64,000 bases of DNA from Candidatus Nanopelagicales bacterium (GTDB lineage: Bacteria; Actinomycetota; Actinomycetes; S36-B12), in the NCBI GenBank assembly GCA_028687755.1, contig JAQTZL010000006.1:1-64000 (forward strand), given 5' to 3'. Made by a program: the position numbers and the translations under genes. The notes under the pieces were generated by a model. The model did not search any database. It was not told the origin of the DNA and worked only from the letters and a program-made list of their open reading frames with translations. Position 1 is the first letter of the stretch. Each line of letters opens with the position of its first letter. Shown piece after piece: positions 60,145 through 64,000 of this stretch.

Positions 60145-60282
60145 TTAATCTTGCATAGTTGCATCCGTTAAGGTGTTGATGTGCTTGATGCCACAGGCTG
60201 GCTTTGGACTAGCCATGAGGTGATCGCTGGCCACCATGAACCACGTGCAGTTAACTATGTTGGTATCAGCGTACCCTTCGCC
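60145..60282 (-). pseudogene. Remnant of a third substrate-binding protein gene
   Basis: The minus strand encodes 45 residues up to a stop at 60145 that match the C-terminus of the neighbouring binding protein: NCTWFMVASD against DCTWFMIAKGD, KPACGIKHINT against NPTCGAKYVNT, and DATMQD against GAVVQG. Upstream of this the reading frame (open to 60588) has no resemblance to the family and reads antisense through the enoyl-CoA hydratase gene. The rest of the gene is therefore gone, probably by deletion at the junction near 60283. Confidence 0.8.
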
Positions 60283-60283
60283 C

Positions 60284-61309
60284 GTGATCACCAATTTGAC
60301 AGCGCTGATTGCTGCTCGGGATTGGTATCCCGAGATCAGCACTCGAGGTGAAGTAACGAATGCTGTTCGATTCATTGATCTAGACCAAGAAATTCCCAAG
60401 AATGTCCAAGCTTTGCGTGACCGCGTATGTCTCCTCATTGGCCTGACCAGCAATCCAACCTCGGAAGTACGAGCGGTTTCCAAATTCCTTGACCTCACGC
60501 TGACCACTGCAACGATTGATGACACATCGCTCGTCACGGTTGCTGATCTCAATGAAGCCGTTTCGCTGATCGATGCGGCCATGGCCAACCGCGCACGCAG
60601 TGCAATGGTGTTAGCAGCAGTACTACGACAAACACCGCAGTTAGATATTTCTGATGCAATTGCTGCAGAAGCTGCGGCTTACTCAACCCTCTTAGCTGGA
60701 CCTGAATTTGCGGAATGGTTAAGCGCGCGTTCGGTCAAGAAGCTCGAGCCAGCAGCTGAACCGGATCGCGTTCTGACTTCGATTACTGGCAACACACTCA
60801 ATATTCGAATGAATCGAAAACTGCGACTCAATGCAATTGACGGACCAATGCGCGCTGCACTTGTCGAAGCGTTTGCCATCGCACTTGCTGATCCGACACT
60901 TCAAGTGAAAGTCACCGGCGAAGGGTCCTGCTTCAGCAATGGTGGTGATTTACGCGAGTTCGGTTCAACACCTGACGCATCAACTGCATGGGCTGTGCGC
61001 ATGACACAACATCCTGGTTGGTGCATCGCAGAACTTGCTGATCGCACCACTGTGCATATGCACGGCAAATGCATTGGCGCTGGCGTTGAAATGCCTTCCT
61101 TCGCATCGCATGTCATTGCAGATCCGGAAACAACATTCTCGTTGCCTGAATTATCGATGGGTTTGATTCCGGGAGCGGGTGGTTGCGTGAGCATTGCGAA
61201 TCGCATTGGGCGCTGGCGCACATTATGGATAGTGCTCACCGGAACAACTCTTACTGCGCACGATGCATTGGCGTGGGGATTAATTGATGACATCGCTCCC
61301 ATCAATTAA
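60284..61309 (+). CDS. Enoyl-CoA hydratase/isomerase with N-terminal extension
   Basis: The C-terminal half is a crotonase domain with TGEGSCFSNGGDLREFG, HGKCIGAGVEMPSFASHVIA and SMGLIPGAGGCVSIANRIG. The first 180 or so residues are an extension with AAAYSTLLAGPEFAEWL just before the crotonase domain, as in a subgroup of actinobacterial enoyl-CoA hydratases. The start is uncertain: ATG 60236 would place the first residues antisense to the binding-protein remnant, so GTG 60284 is given. The 3' end overlaps the next gene by 23 bp, which suggests translational coupling. Confidence 0.85.
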   Translation: MITNLTALIAARDWYPEISTRGEVTNAVRFIDLDQEIPKNVQALRDRVCLLIGLTSNPTSEVRAVSKFLDLTLTTATIDDTSLVTVADLNEAVSLIDAAMANRARSAMVLAAVLRQTPQLDISDAIAAEAAAYSTLLAGPEFAEWLSARSVKKLEPAAEPDRVLTSITGNTLNIRMNRKLRLNAIDGPMRAALVEAFAIALADPTLQVKVTGEGSCFSNGGDLREFGSTPDASTAWAVRMTQHPGWCIAELADRTTVHMHGKCIGAGVEMPSFASHVIADPETTFSLPELSMGLIPGAGGCVSIANRIGRWRTLWIVLTGTTLTAHDALAWGLIDDIAPIN

Positions 61310-62591
61310 CGCCACAGATTGGGCGAATCAACTTCTCACCCACGTTGGAAATTCACGGCGCATTGAAGCACCCACATTTGAAAGCGCTCCCTTAACAGAT
61401 TGGGCGCGCAGTGGCGCCGTCGCCATAACCGGAACACCAAAGCAACCACTGATGCCAACTGGTTTTGCGGCAACGGCTGCCAGAGGTGCGATGTTGGCCT
61501 TTGACTCTATTACCGGTTCAACCGGTATTGCAGGAGAGCAACTGCTCGGCGAACGTGCTGCGCTATCAGGTTGGCCACCCAAAGCGCCATGGACGTTAGG
61601 TCTGCATTGCCGTGCAGTGAGAACACTTGATGGTTGGTTCGCTCTTTCCCTTGCACGTCCAACTGACCTTGCATATGTGCCTGCCCTCATCAGTGCACCG
61701 ACAACAAATGAGTGGATCAGTGTTGATGCGTGGGCTCGCACACATACAACTCAAGAAGCAGTAGATCGATGTCGTTTGTTGGGAATGCCAGCGGGCGCAA
61801 TTGATTCAGTGCCCTCACGTGAGCTGATGCGTATTGAATCGACAGGAAAAAGTGCGGTCCGCGAGCTCAAGGGTATGCGCGTTATCGATCTCTCAACTCT
61901 GTGGGCCGGCCCGCTTTGTGGCAACTTGCTGCACACGGCAGGGGCAGAAGTCATCCGAGTTGAAAGTGCATCACGCCCAGATGGAAGCCGTGAAGGTATT
62001 CTAGCGTTTGATGATCTTCTGCACCTCGGTCAATTGTCAGTGACCTTTGATCCAGGGAATTTGGATTTTCTGCATGCACTCATCGACACCGCAGACATTG
62101 TGATCACTTCTGCGCGGCCACGTGGTCTGGTATCTCTTGACTTAGATCCCCAACGTTGGCTGGCAAATCGAAATAACGGCGTGTGGGTGCAACTCAGTGC
62201 TTATGGTTCTACAGGTGAAGAAGCCAATTGGATTGGTTTCGGTGATGACACTGCAATGGCCGCAGGATTAGTGCGTTGGATTGATGGCATTCCGATTCCT
62301 GTTGCAGATGCACTCGCTGATCCACTGACCGGCATTCATGCTGCAGTGGCGGCTGCTGCGCTTGCAACACAAGGTGGAACGCACTTGATCGATATTGCGT
62401 TGGCAAATGTTGCAGCTGCGACTCGAAGTAATGAATCAGTTATCGATCCGACTCAACTAAACGGGAAGTGGGTCGTCGAAACAGAATTCGGCATTCGTCC
62501 CGTAGAACGACCAAAGGCTCGAACTGTTCATGGAACAGCCCGAGCCCTCGGTGCGGATAACGATCTAGTGCGAGCAGAACTCGCGAGTTAG
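61287..62591 (+). CDS. CoA-transferase family III protein with permuted domain order
   Basis: This 434-residue protein has the usual CaiB start, MRVIDLSTLWAGPLCGNLL and GAEVIRVES, only at about residue 195. The catalytic-type DPLTGIHAAVAAAALA follows near residue 345. The first 190 residues contain RTLDGWFALSLARPTD, which resembles the C-terminal half of normal CaiB proteins (RTKDGRFIMLT). The halves thus seem swapped. The upstream crotonase gene overlaps it. TTG 61284 is directly before ATG 61287. Its stop abuts that of the DoxX gene. Confidence 0.82.
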   Translation: MTSLPSINATDWANQLLTHVGNSRRIEAPTFESAPLTDWARSGAVAITGTPKQPLMPTGFAATAARGAMLAFDSITGSTGIAGEQLLGERAALSGWPPKAPWTLGLHCRAVRTLDGWFALSLARPTDLAYVPALISAPTTNEWISVDAWARTHTTQEAVDRCRLLGMPAGAIDSVPSRELMRIESTGKSAVRELKGMRVIDLSTLWAGPLCGNLLHTAGAEVIRVESASRPDGSREGILAFDDLLHLGQLSVTFDPGNLDFLHALIDTADIVITSARPRGLVSLDLDPQRWLANRNNGVWVQLSAYGSTGEEANWIGFGDDTAMAAGLVRWIDGIPIPVADALADPLTGIHAAVAAAALATQGGTHLIDIALANVAAATRSNESVIDPTQLNGKWVVETEFGIRPVERPKARTVHGTARALGADNDLVRAELAS

Positions 62592-63107
62592 TTACTTCTT
62601 TGCAGGTCGGTAAGAAGTTGCGAGCATCAACAATGCGGCACCGGTGCCAAGCACTCCAGCGATGATCGCCCAGTTCACTCCGAACATTTCGATGTTCAAT
62701 GCATTGTCGACTGACCATTCACCTGAACCACCTGAAGCCAAAGCCAAAGCGGTCAACAAGATGTAGAGCACGTACTCCCAGCCACCCTTGAATACGAAGT
62801 AGCCCTTACCGCGGTGATCGGTCAACATGGCGACAACCATCAGGCCAACCACACCAGCGGCACTCAAGCCGGTGAGGAAACCAATGGTGATCGCAATACC
62901 GACTGCCATTTCGGTGCCAGCTGCAACGCGTGCATGAACCCAGCCTGGCTTCAGTCCAAGGGATTCAAACCAACCGGCAGTGCCCTTGAGGCCACCTGCG
63001 CCGAACACCTTGTTGTAGCCATGGACGAACAGCATTGGGCCGATGGCCAAGCGAATGAGCAGCATGGCGAGGTTATAAAAGTTGAGATCTGTAGAGATCG
63101 TGTTCAT
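62592..63107 (-). CDS. DoxX-family membrane protein
   Basis: This 171-residue protein has four hydrophobic segments. The first contains LIRLAIGPMLFVHGYNKVFG, typical of DoxX, followed by GTAGWFESLGLKPG. DoxX proteins are small quinone- or thiol-linked membrane proteins whose partners vary. AAGGAGA six bases before ATG 63107 favours that start over 63125. It is convergent with the CoA-transferase gene (adjacent stops) and divergent from the SDR at 63261. Confidence 0.88.
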   Translation of the reverse strand: MNTISTDLNFYNLAMLLIRLAIGPMLFVHGYNKVFGAGGLKGTAGWFESLGLKPGWVHARVAAGTEMAVGIAITIGFLTGLSAAGVVGLMVVAMLTDHRGKGYFVFKGGWEYVLYILLTALALASGGSGEWSVDNALNIEMFGVNWAIIAGVLGTGAALLMLATSYRPAKK

Positions 63108-63260
63108 TGAAGTTCTCCTTGGCAAGCGAAGTGTGATGTTCGACGGCGTTTGGGCATACGCCCCACGAAGGGTCGGCTACACAGTTATGGTGGTGAGTAT
63201 CCCATCAAAAGCCGCGGACCGGGCGTTAGTTCGGGCAAATTCGGAACAGGACTTCTCGTT

Positions 63261-64000
63261 ATGCAGATCGCAGGAATCAGCGCAGTAATCACCGGAGCTG
63301 GGTCAGGCCTTGGTCTTGCCACGGCAAAAACGATGGCTGCGGCCGGTGCCAACGTGGTGATCGTTGACCTTCCTTCCTCAAATGGTGAAGCCGAAGCCGC
63401 AGCAATCGGTCCAAATGCCGTGTTTGTCGCTGCTGATGTGCGCGATGAGGATCAGATCAAGGTGGCCCTCGATGCTGCCGAAGATATGGGTCCACTTCGC
63501 CTGGTCGTGAACTGCGCAGGAATCGCAACTCCTAACCGTGTGATGCGTAAGGGAGTTGCAACTGCTCAAGCCGAGTTCGAGCGCGTGATCTCCATCAACT
63601 TGCTTGGCACGCTCAATGTGATTCGCCTGGCTGCCGAGCGTATGTCGGTGACCGAACCCGCAGGTGAAGAACGCGGCGTCATTGTGAACACTGCATCGGT
63701 CGCCGCATTTGATGGTCAAGTTGGTCAGGTCGCTTATGCCGCTTCAAAAGCGGGCGTTGCTGGCATGACCTTGCCACTGGCTCGCGATCTCGCTCAATTC
63801 CTTATTCGCGTCATCGCTGTTGCACCTGGAACCTTTGAAACACCGATGGTTGCCGGGCTTCCACCGGAGGCAGTGAAGTCACTGGGTGATCAAGTTCCGC
63901 ACCCAAGTCGCCTAGGTAAGCCTGAAGAATACGCAGCACTTGTGAAGCACATTGTGGAAAACCCAATGATCAACGGCGAAACTATCCGCATTGACGGCGC
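63261..64000 (+). CDS. SDR, HSD10-like, truncated by the window end
   Basis: The frame from ATG 63261 is open to the window edge (246 codons). It encodes an SDR with TGAGSGLGLATAK near residue 11, VDLP, NCAGI, Ser in NTASVAAFDGQ, Tyr/Lys in VAYAASKAG and APGTFETPM. It ends NGETIRIDGA, a few residues before the expected C-terminus. It is of the same group as the tandem SDRs at 17.0-18.7 kb (shared TASxAxFxGQVGQ). It probably oxidises a 3-hydroxyacyl-CoA. Confidence 0.9.
   Translation, partial: MQIAGISAVITGAGSGLGLATAKTMAAAGANVVIVDLPSSNGEAEAAAIGPNAVFVAADVRDEDQIKVALDAAEDMGPLRLVVNCAGIATPNRVMRKGVATAQAEFERVISINLLGTLNVIRLAAERMSVTEPAGEERGVIVNTASVAAFDGQVGQVAYAASKAGVAGMTLPLARDLAQFLIRVIAVAPGTFETPMVAGLPPEAVKSLGDQVPHPSRLGKPEEYAALVKHIVENPMINGETIRIDG

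Noticed and set aside
60145-60588. The whole 147-codon minus-strand frame as a gene
   Set aside because: Only its last 45 codons resemble the binding-protein family. The rest is antisense to the enoyl-CoA hydratase gene. It was kept as a remnant only.
1-64000. tRNA, rRNA, CRISPR array, riboswitch or prophage
   Set aside because: No cloverleaf-like segment, rRNA core sequence, regularly spaced identical repeats, riboswitch consensus or phage structural gene was seen on reading both strands.

Overview
The window looks like part of an actinobacterial chromosome of moderate GC content (mid-50s by eye, not computed). The reasons are an EtfB/EtfA/EtfD set of the mycobacterial kind, a luciferase-like monooxygenase of the F420-dependent type, many acyl-CoA dehydrogenases in heteromeric-looking pairs, DUF35/thiolase-like (Ltp-type) pairs, and occasional TTG starts. 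No rRNA, tRNA, CRISPR array or phage genes are visible. Almost everything is lipid- or CoA-thioester catabolism, so this is a large catabolic island. The compound degraded cannot be read from the sequence.

Layout. 0-0.1 kb: tail of an IS30-family transposase and its probable terminal repeat. 0.1-4.2 kb: etfD-etfB-etfA on the minus strand, which carry electrons from acyl-CoA dehydrogenases to the membrane quinone pool. 4.3-7.5 kb: the only recognisable DNA-binding regulator (TetR family) and a two-subunit acyl-CoA dehydrogenase pair. 7.7-10.7 kb: a MoxR/CoxD-like ATPase and a CoxE-like VWA protein with an antisense alpha/beta hydrolase between them. 10.7-12.2 kb: a HadA-HadB-HadC-like trio of hot-dog hydratase genes. 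12.2-16.8 kb: two tandem VOC proteins, an EthD-like barrel protein, 3-hydroxyacyl-CoA dehydrogenase and thiolase. 17-23.3 kb: duplicated HSD10-like SDRs, a TesB thioesterase, another SDR and duplicated amidohydrolases. 23.3-31.7 kb: a small unknown protein, a phosphoesterase, two DUF2889 proteins, an SDR/DUF35/Ltp-like operon, an SRPBCC protein, enoyl-CoA hydratase and a third amidohydrolase. 31.9-39.5 kb: CaiB-type CoA-transferase, a fused FadE34-like dehydrogenase, an MFS exporter, a luciferase-like oxidoreductase and a second DUF35/thiolase pair. 39.5-53.3 kb: a long minus-strand series with Nudix, SDR, a 3-hydroxyisobutyrate dehydrogenase-like protein, a third DUF35/Ltp pair, acyl-CoA ligase, thiolase, a second dehydrogenase pair, a third DUF2889, two MFS transporters and a CoA-transferase. 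53.4-60.3 kb: a branched-chain-amino-acid-type ABC transporter with a fused LivHM permease, two substrate-binding proteins and the remnant of a third. 60.3-64 kb: an enoyl-CoA hydratase, a permuted CoA-transferase, a DoxX protein and an SDR cut by the window end.

How the parts fit. A substrate is imported (ABC or MFS), activated by the acyl-CoA ligase or a CoA-transferase, then oxidised by the dehydrogenases, hydrated by hot-dog or crotonase hydratases, oxidised again by SDR/HBD enzymes and cleaved by thiolases or by DUF35/Ltp-type retro-aldolases. The ETF branch takes the electrons. Three amidohydrolases of the ACMSD/LigW-like superfamily, two VOC proteins and three DUF2889 proteins are the unusual parts and suggest a cyclic or aromatic-like substrate, but that is inference.

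Two signals stand out. First, many families occur as tandem or near duplicates. Second, a 21-bp direct-repeat motif (TTACSGTAA, three bases, TTWCGATAR, in one orientation) lies upstream of at least four and probably six genes scattered through the window. It is a candidate operator or alternative promoter of a regulon.
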